Positions 1 to 11,370 of a DNA stretch of 64,000 bases are shown in pieces. Both the position numbers and the translations under genes were made by a program. Origin of the DNA: Hofstenia miamia (taxonomy: Eukaryota > Xenacoelomorpha > Acoela); the NCBI GenBank assembly GCA_004352715.1, contig SCFE01000046.1, forward strand, positions 1,059,147 to 1,123,146. Reading direction: 5' to 3'. The notes under the pieces are model-generated. The model was not told the DNA's origin. It was given only the letters and a program-made list of their open reading frames with translations, and made no database searches. How positions within the stretch are numbered: the first letter of the stretch is position 1; every line of letters begins with the position of its first letter.

Positions 1-12
1 ATATATATATAT
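1..12. repeat. (TA)n microsatellite at the window edge
   Basis: The window opens in an alternating TA run that continues leftwards out of view. Just inside it, a short motif GTTCAGACCAGCATC occurs twice (near 25 and 71), so a small direct repeat flanks the LINE remnant. Confidence 0.6.
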
Positions 13-94
13 GAATAATGTGTGTTCAGACCAGCATCAGTTTGATGTATGCTAATTTAAATAAAGTACGTTCAGACCAGCATCTTTTTGACGT

Positions 95-1185
95 ATATCA
101 AATGATATACATCAAAACGTTCTTTTCTGATCGCACCTTAAGCACACACTGTACTTGAAAATCTCACTTTAAGTTCCAAGTTACCAAGTTACTTATATTT
201 ATCTACTTTTCCTATTTCTTCTCCATTAGCAATTTTATTATTATTTTTAAAAATTTCATTGAGATCCTTATTTCGTATATTTGGGAGCAAAATTACGAGT
301 TCAAATATCTGGGACGTATTAATTAGCAGATTGTGATCTTCCGATTCCTTAATTAGTAGCCTTACAGTATTTTGATATAAAGTAAAATCATTTAATGCAA
401 TCTCACTTTGAATATTGCCTATTAATCTCATATTGCCTGAGTATTTGGCAATATCACATTTTTTACGATCTATGTCTAGAGATTCATTTAACATTGAATG
501 GGGTTCGTCATTATATAAGGTTCAACTGAAGGGAAAACCCTGTTGTACACCCACAATTATTCTTGTATTATCTGTATAATTGGATTTACTAAATCGTATT
601 TGTTGGGTCGAATTATCCATTTACTTTGGTGTTCAATTCTAGTTTGTTTTGCAGTATAGTAGGCATATTGAAGGTGCTTGAGTAATCAAAGAATGTGACT
701 CTCGCAATTGAAGTTTTATCAACATTCAAAATTTTATAGATGTAGTTCATTGTATATAAAAGTGCATCAGCTGTTCCTCATTTTTCCTTGTTTTCAAACT
801 TGTATATATCAAATGTTTTATAAATGTTTTAGGCATTCGTTCCATGTAAACATCTGCTGCACAGTTATTTATAATTCTAGTCAGAAGTTGGTGTGACTCT
901 GATTGGTCTGAACTTCCTCAAATTTTCTTCACAGCTTTTTCCAATGGTATTTAGTTTTGGTACCGGCGTTACTATGGCACGTTTCCACTTTTTTAGATAT
1001 TTTTTACCTTCAAAATATTTATTAAAGATATTAGCATATACTTCTGACATTTAATTTGAAAACGACTCTTAAAACCAATTTGGTACATTTGAAAGCCATG
1101 ATGATGAATGCACATTGATTTTGCTAAAGAGTTGCTTTATCTTTTCAACAGAAATCAAAGGAATAGTCAAAAATTAGATTACTTA
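95..1185 (-). pseudogene. Decayed LINE (non-LTR retrotransposon) reverse transcriptase
   Basis: Read on the minus strand, several frames carry RT blocks in the right order. Near 957-992 is KWKRAIVTPVPK, followed by a FRPI-like segment, the usual entry to a LINE RT domain. Near 680 is FFDYSS, the first catalytic aspartate block. Near 550 is a GVxQGF-like block. The longest open piece (189-494, 101 codons) holds KYSGNMRLIGNI, where the family normally has a Y-A-D-D-type catalytic motif, then DHNLLIN. The blocks lie in different frames with stops between them, so this is a dead copy. The catalytic aspartate pair is replaced by Gly-Asn. The clade (Jockey/Rex/CR1-like) is inferred from general motif form only. 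The 5' endonuclease part is not seen. Confidence 0.75.
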
Positions 1186-1199
1186 TAGAATATTGATTG

Positions 1200-2692
1200 T
1201 CATCTGTAAATTTATACTTGTTACAATGGCTGATGTATTCAATAAAGAGAATTGCATAATTTGCTTTCATTCAAATTGAGATTACTCTTCCTTTCTTTTG
1301 TGTGTCTTCTTCCCTTCTTGTCTAGTTCTGCTGTCACACGTTGTTCTTTCCTGATTAGACGAATTTTTTTTTCAAAATTCGGTATATGGCATCGTACAAT
1401 ATTGAATTAGTATGTAAAAAACAAAGGGAAATTTGGTATTTACAGCTATAGCACTTTTAATATTGCAATTTGTTTGCGTTACGAAACAATTATGAGTAAA
1501 TTACTTTTTCTGCATGTATTCAGCCATTAAAATTTGAAATGGACCCAGTCAATGTTAGAACAAATGAGGTTAAATGTAGTAAAAGACTTTTCAATAATTC
1601 GTTAGAATTTTCAAAATTATTGCATTGTAGAGATGATTCCAATTTGATATTTATATATTACGAAACGAATTATGATTGACGGGCCTCTTTTGGTGAATTT
1701 GCAGCTGTTTATTTTATTCTACTCAGTTCCGATCTTGGGACAAATGAGTTTAAATTAGACCATACACACGCAGCTTTACACTGTTTTAGGAATTTTGAAT
1801 GAGAGAATACTTAATAGGGTAAGTTTAGCTAGATATTAGAAAACATATAATAATTATTATTATGTTTATAATATTTGAATTCATCAGACACATTTTCATT
1901 TCAAATATTCTACATAATTTTTTTTATCTTAATGTAATATGAGTTCAGTAAGCCTTGTTATTATATTACAGCTGCTTATGCAAATAACTATGCTTTATTT
2001 GCAATTGTTCTTATTAATTATATATAAAATGAAGAATGTCATATTTTTTGGGAAGATGCCATGATTCCGTCTTAGGCGACAAAACGCAACTGTACATCTA
2101 CATTAATAAGATAAAGCTTTTTAATTATAGTAGTTACTTAAATTAAAAGTTATGTAATGCTTACACAAAAATTACTATTATCTGATGATATAGTGATAAT
2201 ATATTAAACAATACAATTGCGACATCATAAATGTAGAAGCTATGGTTACTTGAAAGCCATGCTCAACTTAGCTTACCTACATACTATTTTTGCAAAAGCT
2301 ATCGTTCTATTTATAACCCTATGGTTGAAAAAATTACATGGTATTTCATTGGCAAGCAAGCTTTTAAGTTGCCACGAGTAACACAAACGTAATCAAGGCA
2401 TATGAACTGATATACTAGCAGTAAAAATCAATCATAAATGTTTGTTTTTTTAATTATATTCAGCACTAAAAGCTTTCTAAAATAATTACTGAGTAAAAAG
2501 TAGGATACATTAACTACATATGTTTACAGCTATTAGTGACTTATTTGAACTAATACAAATAGGCAGGTAAGGTGATAGACAAACTTTAGTTTACAAATGC
2601 TTAAATATATTGCTAGCTTATATTTCGACTTTGCCAACGAGTGCCAGGCGCGCTTGAACGCCTGTACTTTGGGCTTGTGTATGTATATAATA
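1200..2692. other. No recognisable feature
   Basis: About 1.5 kb of AT-rich DNA. Frames on both strands are short and low in complexity. I see no splice-flanked exon, transposon terminus or RNA gene. Confidence 0.5.
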
Positions 2693-2845
2693 CATATATA
2701 TATATATATATATATATNNNNNNNNNNNNNNNNNNNNNNNNNNNNNNNNNNNNNNNNNNNNNNNNNNNNNNNNNNNNNNNNNNNNNNNNNNNNNNNNNNN
2801 NNNNNNNNNNNNNNNNNNNNNNNNNNNNNNNNNNNNNNNNNNNTA

Positions 2846-2880
<35 letters not shown>
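2693..2880. repeat. (TA)n microsatellite containing an assembly gap
   Basis: TA runs stand on both sides of an N-run at 2718-2843. Identical dinucleotide sequence on both gap edges suggests that the gap is only an expanded microsatellite. Translations across it are meaningless YI repeats. Confidence 0.9.
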
Positions 2881-2882
<2 letters not shown>

Positions 2883-3571
2883 GTGTAATTAAATTTAGAA
2901 AAATTTTTATACCTTTTTTATGAATTACGTAATTCTTGATTAACCCGAAGTGGTTTGCATTTACTAGTCAATAGTTTTATTTTTAAATACAGTCAATTTA
3001 ACAGGTAAATTCGGGAGTTAATCGGTTTTATCTTTTCTAACATGTTATTCTAAGTTTAAAAGATAAATTTTATTGTTATTATAGCAATTTGTTTTCACCT
3101 AAACTGAATACTTGTTTTGCTCTAGGCTTTTTATATTGCATTCTGATATCCAGTGGATTGATTTTTACAGGACTTATCTATAATGTAATGGTTGGTCTAG
3201 CAAATGAAAAAGATGATAGAAATAGCTACCAGGTACCCAACGTTGGATCTAAGGTTGGATATTAGGTCAGTTTGAATTTGGTTTGGGTCGGGTCAGATGA
3301 ACTACTCTCAGGTAATTTTCAGTGATGATAATCTGGATAAAATGCAATATTTTGTATTTATTTATAGTAATCTGGTTAAAATGCAATATTTGTATTTATT
3401 ATGTAAAATACTGGATATTCAATAATTTTTCAAGAATTGAAAACTTCTTGAACTTTTATATTTGGGGTTTAGTTTTTGCCTAATTAATATTAAAAATTAT
3501 CCGAGAAAAGTGGTCAAATTTTTTCAATTCCTAATACTTGTAACTAAATGAATAGAATGCAGATGTATTAA

Positions 3572-3650
3572 CAGTAGCGCCGGAAGTGGGGTGGCAATTG
3601 CCACCCCAATATTCTTTTAGGAGTGGCTGTGCCACCTCAATGTTTCAATT
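3572..3650 (+). repeat. hAT-like MITE end with a 20-bp perfect palindrome
   Basis: The sequence begins CAGTAGCGCCGGAAGTGGGG, which has the form of CAGTGGCG-type hAT/MITE termini. At 3588-3607 lies a perfect 20-bp palindrome centred on GGCAATTGCC, followed at about 3620-3640 by a degenerate second one (gagtggc-tgtgccacctc). No matching opposite terminus or 8-bp target duplication was found, so this is probably a truncated end. Confidence 0.45.
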
Positions 3651-3659
3651 TAATATGCT

Positions 3660-4448
3660 GAATAAAACACAGATGAAATAATAAAACACAAATTTTAACA
3701 ACATAAATTAACCACCCAAATTATTTTTTGTACTGTACTGATTCTGATAAGAAATAATATGCATATATATACGTATTGGCCAATGAATAATGTTTTGCTT
3801 CTAGTTCTATGCTTTTGTAAAACAATTTGAAAAATGATAATAACAAAAATATACATATTTCGAAACAAAATATTTAAATCCTCCAAAGTGTTGTACTTTT
3901 TAACCAACGAATGATATAAAAATGGTATAAAAGGGAAAATATAAAAGATTCAAATAACACATAAAAATTGAAATCAAAGTAGCCCACCAACAAAATTTGT
4001 GTAGATCAAAAAAATTTCTGATTGGACTGAGCATTTTCAAAACTAAAAAAGTTTCTCTATCTTTAGATATGGATTAGTTATATTCCAGTAAAACTATTCA
4101 ATTTTTTTCTGTTAAGGTGACAAAATGACCATTTTCAATAACGAGTCTCATTAAATTTTCCATTGATGTTCTTGTCATTAATTTCCTTTCCTTTCTTGTA
4201 AAATGCTTTTGATTGTGATTATGATCTTCTCAAATAAGATATATCTTCTGGGGTAGGGACCATACCGGCACAGACCAGACTTGTCAACAAGCCAAGCTTC
4301 TAATGAGCTGAGCTGAGCTTGAGCAGAGTATTTGATATAGAATGAGCCGAAAACGAGCCGTTTTAAAGCAAACCAAATTTATAGTACTGCTTGTTAATTT
4401 GATTATGCAGATTTTTCTTATTTTTTCATTCAAACATTCCTTACTTAT
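3660..4448. other. No recognisable feature
   Basis: AT-rich DNA with only short frames, running up to the LTR of element A. A minus-strand frame at 3695-3907 has no family resemblance. Confidence 0.5.
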
Positions 4449-5258
4449 TGTAGCATAATCTCAAGTACTATAACTGATTTGTATTATTAGTGGTCAATAT
4501 GAGAGATTTCGGTGCTATTTTATTACGTTATAATCCTTGTGTTTTATGCTTATTTTTTATTAGTCCCTGGCTTTCAAGTCATTCATTAGTGCGTGCTTTA
4601 TGTAATTTGAATTGTTAAATCAATGACTGATCATCTGCTCAGAACTTTTTGTTAGCCATAAATATTTACCTTGTAAGTGTTATTTCTGATATTGTCAGAC
4701 GTTTAATTTTAGTTTTGATTACCCAACAATCAGTTGTATTGTTTTTAATTACATATTTCCTGAACCGCTACTTTACTAAGACTTTAGGTATAATAAATTT
4801 TACCAAATTGGCCCATACTTTTCTGGTTATCTTACACTGGTTTTTCTTATTATTTTATATTAATGCTTAACATGTACCATAGCTAAATAGAAGGGCATCA
4901 CTTTGGGTACAGCAATGCTACTGGTGGCCATACCTGAATGCCAGTAACCACTTCTGTACCCTAAGGGATAATTTAGGTTTAGGTGAGTAATGTGTTTGTT
5001 TACATGTACGATAACAAGCCAGTGTGGCCTTGATCTTTGATAAATTCACGTGATGATAATTGGCAGAAACCCTTATCTAAATTGAAAGGTATCCAACCTT
5101 TCAGAATTTGGAATTGGCTACACCAAAGTTTTTAAATCTGTTACCAATAAATCCTCAGTTAGAAAAAGCTGAAGACCTTGAACAATGACAAGTATTCTTT
5201 ACTACGATTAATCTATGAAATCCTTTGGAGTGCAGAGAGTGTATTGTTAGTGCGATTT
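4449..5258 (+). mobile_element. 5' LTR of Ty3/gypsy-like element A
   Basis: It starts TGTAGCATAATC and lies directly upstream of the element A gag. Most of it (about 4449-5040) is clearly repeated at 45724-46270, where an isolated copy ends in CA and is flanked by a 4-bp duplication. That second copy supports calling this an LTR. Shared blocks include ATTTCTGATATTGTCAGA and GATAACAAGCCAGTGTGGCC. The 3' boundary is uncertain because the last part diverges from the solo copy; about 5258 is where a TG...CA unit could close before gag. The primer-binding site was not identified. Confidence 0.65.
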
Positions 5259-5423
5259 ACAAAGTATTGTTGTACCCTAAGTGCCTTTTCAAATGAAAAA
5301 ATGACAAATTTCCCAGTTACTTGATCGAAAATCGCTCGTTCCTTTTCCCTTGAATCATTAGCAAAAACTCCAAAAAACAAGTTAAACGAAATTATCCTTA
5401 ATCAAAAAGAAGAAATTGACAAT

Positions 5424-6370
5424 TTGATCATCGAAAATTCTTTGTTACAAAATCAAGTCACTGATCTCAGAAATGATAACTGTGCTTTAAAAGATGAAAT
5501 GGTTACCCTGCACAATAAAATGACAAAACTCATGATTACCATCAATAAATTAATGAAGGAAAAAAATACTTCACAAATTGCAAATGACGAGGATGTTCCC
5601 CAACCTGAATCTAATGTGCATAATATCGATGTCATTAATGATAATCAAGTTCCTACAATGACTGCCGCATCATCATTGCAAAGCGTTCACAGTAATGCTG
5701 ATATAATTACTGAATTACGTAAAGAAATTGAACTCATGATTAAAAAAGTAGAAGTAAAACTATCGAATCAAATCAATGAATTTTTCAATGATACCAAAGC
5801 TTTAAAAGGAGCTATATCTATTCATGATAAAGAAAAGTTATGCTTTACTGAATCAATTTTACCTGAGAGGTCAACACACGAGGTTCCCAACAATATTTTG
5901 AAACCTAACAAATTCAATGGTAAAATTGATGAGTCGACATCCACATTTAAAGAATGGCTATTTAATTTCGAAAATTACATGAAACAAATGAAACTGGATA
6001 AATTCACTGCAGCAATGCAGCTACCATTATATTTAACAGGAAGAGCACAAACTTTTTATTTGACTCTTAATGAAACTGGTACAGAAGATTACAATTTATT
6101 GATTGGAAATTTTCTGAATTATTTCAATTCCAGAACTACACAAAAACAATACAAAACTATGTTATATTCTTTACAATATTCAACTAAAGATGACATTGCA
6201 GACTATATTATGCAAGTTCAACGTTTACTAAAACTTAATAGTGAAAACGAAATTTTTTCAAAAACCGATTTACATTCGTTTATTATGTGAGGACTACCTC
6301 CTCTTACTCAATCACGTTTGGAACTGAAATGTGATATAGATGATTCATTAGACACCATCATCAATAAAGC
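5424..6370 (+). pseudogene. gag: Element A gag (capsid) ORF
   Basis: A 288-codon frame (5424-6290) opens with a predicted coiled coil (alternating I/L/N/K-rich heptads, residues about 1-45), a polar linker and a second helical segment. It then reaches a capsid-like core with PNKFNGK, FKEWLFNFENYM and LPLYLTGRAQTFY, the typical retrotransposon gag pattern of a short N-terminal F-x-G block followed by W-x-x-x-F and a hydrophobic L-x-G-x-A. Element B keeps the same core (KFNGRV, LPLYLTGTAY) at about 24440-24590, so it is conserved within the family. A TGA at 6288 ends the frame early: related sequence continues in frame for some 80 nt past it. Gag packages the element RNA in cytoplasmic particles. 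Confidence 0.8.
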
Positions 6371-6379
6371 AATTAAAGT

Positions 6380-6700
6380 TTGCCTTATATTGAAAATTCA
6401 GTCAAGATAAATCGCAAAGAACAACTGTTTATTGTAAAACAGAGAGCTCCAACAAAATCAGAATCAACTACAAATTCAAAAGTTACAAACTCTAAAAATA
6501 CTGTCACTGAAACTTTAGTAAAATCAAATAACACCAACCAAATTCATTCCTATCATTGTGGTGAAAAAGGACAAATTTGCAGTAACTGCACCAAATCCAT
6601 CTATGTTATTGATGATAATGAAGGATTTTACACTGATGAAGAAAACTATGTAACTGAAATCAACTATGATTTTGAAATCGATTACAAATCTTTAAACTAA
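6380..6700 (+). pseudogene. Element A gag nucleocapsid region with damaged zinc knuckle
   Basis: A 106-codon frame, shifted relative to the capsid frame, contains SYHCGEKGQICSNC at about 6546-6590. The CCHC knuckle spacing is kept, but the first Cys reads Ser and the His reads Gln, so metal binding should be lost. An acidic tail (DDNEG, DEENY, DFEIDY) follows, ending at TAA 6698-6700. This is the usual RNA-binding end of gag. Confidence 0.65.
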
Positions 6701-6784
6701 AATGAGCGCCGCCTCTACACCATGCGGGAGAAATATAAATTTCTACTATGATGACAGACAAAAAGTAAATTCTAATAGTTATGA

Positions 6785-7518
6785 TCGGCGTTATAATTCA
6801 AGCTGCCAAATCTGTTATTTCCGATACCTGCGCAAATTCCATTAGAATAACTAGAGGCAACTTACATATGAAACATTTCTGATTGATATCAGCAAGTGGT
6901 GATTACCTAAATACAAAAAAAAAATATATGAAAATTTCGATTAAATATCAACAATTTGAACATGATTTAAATGTTGTTGATACAACAAATTTTCAATTAG
7001 CTTATCAAGTAATTCTTGGAAGAGATTTCTTAGAAGAAAACCACTGATTCATCAACTTCGAAGATAACACCAACACAATCTATAATGAACCTTCAATTTC
7101 TAAAGATTTATACACTAAAGACAATGAAATAAAACACTTTTTTATTACTGAAAAAATGTATATTGACGCCTTTCATTGGAAATTAGTTAAAGCCAAATCT
7201 AAAGATAATTTAGAAGGGGATTTTATGATTAATTATATTTCCGCTTATAATTCAAAGAAATTGATACATTTATCAACAGTAAGCTACATCTGAAATGGTG
7301 AAATAATAAAAGCTTTGTTAAACAAAAGTGAAAATTCTATCACATTAAAAACCAATCAGTTAACAAAATATGCATTGCCTATATGTGCGAATATTGTCAA
7401 AAGACGTAATTGTTTATTAGTTCAAGACGACAAAGCTACAATAAACAATGACATCAAGATACCCGAAATTTCTGAAACTACGCATTCTCCTTTAACTGAT
7501 AATAAAGAAAAGTTTTAA
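6785..7518 (+). pseudogene. Element A protease region and protease-RT linker
   Basis: VISDTCANS at about 6810-6840 occupies the position of the aspartic protease D-[ST]-G-A active site, with Gly replaced by Cys. Downstream, YQVILGRDFLEE (about 7000-7040) matches the conserved I-L-G-x-D-F-L block near the C-terminal end of retroelement proteases. Several stops interrupt the frame (near 6880 and 7045). The stretch to 7518, including a 67-codon frame at 7315-7518, corresponds to the poorly conserved linker before RT. The glycine loss and the stops indicate a dead enzyme. Confidence 0.6.
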
Positions 7519-7574
7519 AAAATACCTTAATTCAATACAAAAGTGTTTTTTTAATTTTGGCACAATAAGTGTAG

Positions 7575-8375
7575 GAAAAGCTGTTTGTGAGTATCATCAT
7601 ATCGAACCTACATCTGAAAAACCTATCCGTCAACAAGTACGCCGTATTCCGAAACAACATAAAGAGGAATATCTACGAACAATTTCAGAATTGCTTAACA
7701 ACGGGATTATAAGCAAAAGTAATAGCCCATATGCATATCCTACGGTATTTGTTATGCAAAAGGGTACATCTAGACTTTGCATTGATTTTCGCAAATTTAA
7801 TGATATTACAGTCAAAGATGCTTATCCGTTACCAAGGATTGATGATATTTTATACCAAGCAAGTAAAGTTAAATTTTTCTCTACTCTTGATCTTTGTAAA
7901 GTCTATTGGCAAGTGCCAATGTATCCACCAGACATTAAAAAGACTGCATTTATAACTCTTTATGGGTTATATGAATGGCTTAATATGGCTTTTGGCTTAT
8001 CAAATGCGCCTGCCACCTTTCAGAGATACGTGACTTATGAATGGAAATAATTGTTTAAAAGATGGCATTTCAGCTTATATAGATGCTATTTTCGTATCAA
8101 GTTTTACTTTCATGGAACACATCGAAAAACTCGGATATGTTTAAAAATACAAAAAGAAAATGGATTAAAAGTCAACAGTAATAAATGTAATTTAGTTCGA
8201 AATTCTACAATCTTTCTCAGTAGACAACTTGTGCATGGTAAAATAACTATTCAAGATGACACCAAATCGCTAATTGAATCTATTGAATGTCCCAAAAATC
8301 GTAAAGATATTCAATGATTGCAAGGATTTCTAAACTATTACCAAATATTTATACCGGACATTGCAAAGAAACAAT
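7575..8375 (+). pseudogene. pol: Element A reverse transcriptase, truncated
   Basis: The frame at 7691-8050 carries standard Ty3/gypsy RT blocks: LCIDFRKFN, YPLPRIDDIL, FSTLDLCKVYWQ (first catalytic Asp), KKTAFITLYGLYEW and FGLSNAPATFQR. A frameshift and stop near 8050 separate it from SAYIDAIFVS (about 8070-8095), where the family has Y-I-D-D, so the second Asp of the pair is Ala. A third frame (8160-8375) gives the thumb, KVNSNKCN and FLNYYQIFIPDIA. The sequence then breaks into a minus-strand fragment of another element. RNase H and integrase are absent. Upstream, the RT start is visible in another frame as IRQQVRRIPKQHKEEY. Confidence 0.88.
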
Positions 8376-10395
8376 ACATATCTTATTTGCTGTCTTTTGT
8401 TTGATTAGTTGTAGAGTAGTGAGCCATAGGTGTTCCTCCATTTGACGTAATTTTGTTTCAGATGTGGGATTCCATATATATTTTCATGTTGCATTGTCAA
8501 ATAATGATAATTTGTTTGGGCAAATTCTGGTTTCATTAGCAATTGTGATAATCATAAATTTGCACATCAGGTGTTTTTCTGTGATGATTCTCAAGATATT
8601 TTTTTGTATTGTCTGTACCGATTTTTTCTGCTTATCTGGAGATATAAATTTTTCTGTTTCCTTTCAGTAACCAATTTTTGGTGGTAGTGTTGATCAGCAA
8701 AAATGTGATTTTGTACGTTTTCTCTATGTTCATTTTCATTCTTGTTTTTTTTAAATCAGTAGTTTTAGGTTTTCATCTTGAGTTAAGTATATTGCCAGAA
8801 TAAACATTGTTGTGCAGTGTCTAATTACTGGTGCGTTCAATTCCTTGAACATATATGTCTTGAAGTCTTTCTGTAATATCCTCTACCAGGCATTATCACG
8901 ATTTATCTACTGTTACTTTATAACGTTAGCTGTGTTATTGCGGGTAAGGATTTACTTGTTGTTACTGCATGACTAGTTTCTTCTGTTACGTTATGTAATC
9001 TCGAACTAACTATTCACTTTTTAGGTGATGAAGCCACACTGTAACATCTATACCGATCTTCTAATGGGCATCTGCCCGAAGCGGATCTCCACATCCAGTT
9101 TCACCATTCCATCCAATGTTTGAGTACCACTTCTCAGTTCAATCGAGATAGCTTATGTGTACCCTACATTAGCTCAGTGCTTACTCAAGGCAGGACACAA
9201 CTCGACTTAGACTCTATTGTGTGAAAGTGTTGTATCTATTTGCAACCTGAACTGTTACTAGTTGTTCGTTAAATATTACATGTAGCCATTACAGAAATAT
9301 ATTGGCTTATTTAAATATAATTCTATTTGAACAACTTCCTAACCTACATTTATAATTTACTACATGTACAGTCACTTTATCAGTCAATTATGGGTCACTA
9401 ATTTAGATCTAAAATAGTATTAATATAATTCCTAGGGTTCGGTAATCCAACCATTTGTTGACAGTTAATGGTTTGATACATGTAGAAAAGAAATGCTAGT
9501 CGGCTAATCGAGAGAAAACCCCTACACCTAACATATGTGCACTTTCGTGGTCTGGCACAGAGACCCTTGAATCGTTCCCTGTGATGTGTCCAGACCACTA
9601 GCTTGACATTGTATTAAATAATCAAACCATTATTGAAAAGCAATATAAGAATTCTGAGTAAAATTCTTTATCAAATTTTTACAGTATGTTTCAATGTATT
9701 TATAGCAATTTCAAAAGAAGTACCTGTCGATTCAAATTTAAACTTCTGCCAAGATGGTGGCTATAAAATAACGTAAGTGTCGTTTAGTCAAAAGTATTTT
9801 TATCAACAGACACAATTATCGCTTTTTTGACACATGTTATTTTCTTGGTTGCATTTTACAAATTAATCTGAAATATTATCAATTGATTTAATTACACTAT
9901 TTTTAATCAGCTTCTTTTCGATCTTAGTTCTTCTTGCAACGTTTGCAGCTTATTTCCGATTTATTTGGATGATGCTACATTTCTTTTTATTCAATTCATA
10001 AGCTTTATTTAGCTCTTGTAGCATCATTTCCAAAAACTTGCTATACTTTTCCGATGATGCTTCAATGTGAATTCTCAGCCACTTCTCTTCCATTGTTTTG
10101 GTGACCTTCATGTTTTTCCATGTTTCTTGAATAGTTCTCAAGTGTTTCTGCCTCTGATTTATGCTGCATTTGATGTGCAGTTGTGTAATTTTTTCTATGT
10201 TTTCTGCTGTGGTAGTTATTTTGATTGTTTCTGCCTACTGGTATAATACTATTGCGATCCATGACTCTACCATCAGTCTGTACACTTTTCCCCAGTAATC
10301 TATTTGCAGATCTAATTTTATCTATTGGGATATCATTGTCTCATCTTGTACTTTTTCTTTTAGGAATATGTTCTGCAGCTGCATGCTTATGTTAT
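8376..10395 (-). pseudogene. Minus-strand copy of the unassigned post-pol ORF, split by a solo LTR
   Basis: On the minus strand two blocks (10395 to 9984, then 8871 to 8376) read as consecutive parts of the same protein found downstream of pol in element C. Visible matches to C include LDLQIDYWGKVYRLMVE, LHIKCSINQRQKHL, TIQETWKNMK, KDFKTYMFKELNAP, TTTKNWLLKG and RICPNKLSLF, then KYIWNPTSETKLRQME. The order is collinear with element C once the LTR at 8872-9979 is left out. Stops (for example before KYIW) and at least one frameshift near 8640 make it a pseudogene. Function is unknown: no signal peptide, membrane segment or catalytic motif that I recognise. Confidence 0.75.
8872..9979 (-). mobile_element. 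Solo LTR (LTR1 family) with TTTC target duplication
   Basis: A 1108-bp unit begins TGTAATATCCTCTACCAGG and ends TTTGGATGATGCTACA, i.e. TG...CA with short inverted termini. It is flanked by TTTC on both sides (8868-8871 and 9980-9983), a perfect 4-bp duplication, and it interrupts a continuous ORF. Read on the minus strand it contains the TATAAATA-type box expected upstream of an LTR transcription start. It is thus a true solo LTR, left after recombination between two LTRs. Confidence 0.88.
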
Positions 10396-10810
10396 ATAAG
10401 AACTACACAGTGGGCAGGGCCATACACTATACAACAAACACTACCTAACAATAACTATAAACTAAATGATGGAAGGATATTACACTTCCAAAACCTAAAG
10501 ATGGCAATGACAGTCATAGAACAAATTGCATTAGATAAAAATGCAGAATTCAAAATCCTAAAAGAAAATGAAGTCATGTATACACCCATGAACAAACTCA
10601 ATAGTGTCTGTGAGGACGACTTTGACAATGAACATACAGCCAATATCAACAATACGGAAACAGAAAAAAGAAATATGCCCCAGAGGGCAGCCAAAAATAA
10701 ATCTAAATATAACCCTGATATATGGGATATTAATCTATTGACTGAATTTAGGAACAACAATGAAATGATTGAGCCAAAACGAAAATCAATCACCACTCAA
10801 ATGTAGGAGA
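10385..10810 (+). pseudogene. Retrotransposon pol C-terminal fragment (GPY module)
   Basis: The frame carries TTQWAGPYTIQQTLPNNNY (about 10403-10460), the GPY/F module that follows the integrase core in many Ty3/gypsy elements, then LHFQNLKMA, an acidic segment and NPDIWDINLLTEFRNN before TAG at about 10804. Elements B and C have the matching LHFQNLKRA and WDINLLTEFRKL. The integrase core itself is missing: the fragment starts at an inversion junction with the minus-strand ORF. The upstream codons of the 193-codon frame (10225-10385) belong to that minus-strand copy. Confidence 0.75.
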
Positions 10811-11370
10811 GTGAGAAGGAGGACTCCACAATCCTACAGCCAACCAAAAGACATGCAAATGGGGTCACAAATCACAAGGAGTCTTGGAAAGCGGATTCAA
10901 AGAAGAACACCCTCACCCAAATGCAGATTAAAGAGAAGGCAGATAAATGAGGAAAGTACTAATTCTTCATGAAGAAAGACACCCTCACCCAAATGCCAAT
11001 TAAAGGGCAGGTGGATAAAAGGAGGCAGCTCACTATTGACTAAACATCAAATAAGGTCATGTGGTTGGAGGCTGTGGTAAACTCTCATAAACTACTTCAG
11101 AGTATGATCACAGTGGAACAACACCCTCAGAACCCCACCAGCAAACCTTGTTGCCAACTAAAGGGCAAAGAGTATGTAGTGACAACTCATGGTCCTCCTT
11201 GACAACTAAAGGTCGGAGGTAGTAAGATCTGTGATCAACTAAAGGATCCAGATATCAAAAAAATTAGCAATGACTCTCAAATTGATATATTGGAACAACC
11301 TTCTACAAGCTCATTCCCCACTACAAGCTCACAGCCCTTCTCATTCAGGCAGCTCTCAACCACATCTTGA
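10811..11370 (+). repeat. Post-pol spacer with recurring AAGGGCA-like motif
   Basis: Between pol and the downstream ORF, a short motif recurs at irregular spacing: ATTAAAGAGAAGG, ATTAAAGGGCAGG, ACTAAAGGGCAAAG, ACTAAAGGTCGG and ACTAAAGGATCC. Equivalent spacers in elements B (29446-29935) and C (33861-34320) have GATTCAAGGGCAGG-type copies. Frames are broken, and I do not assign a product to this stretch. Confidence 0.55.
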
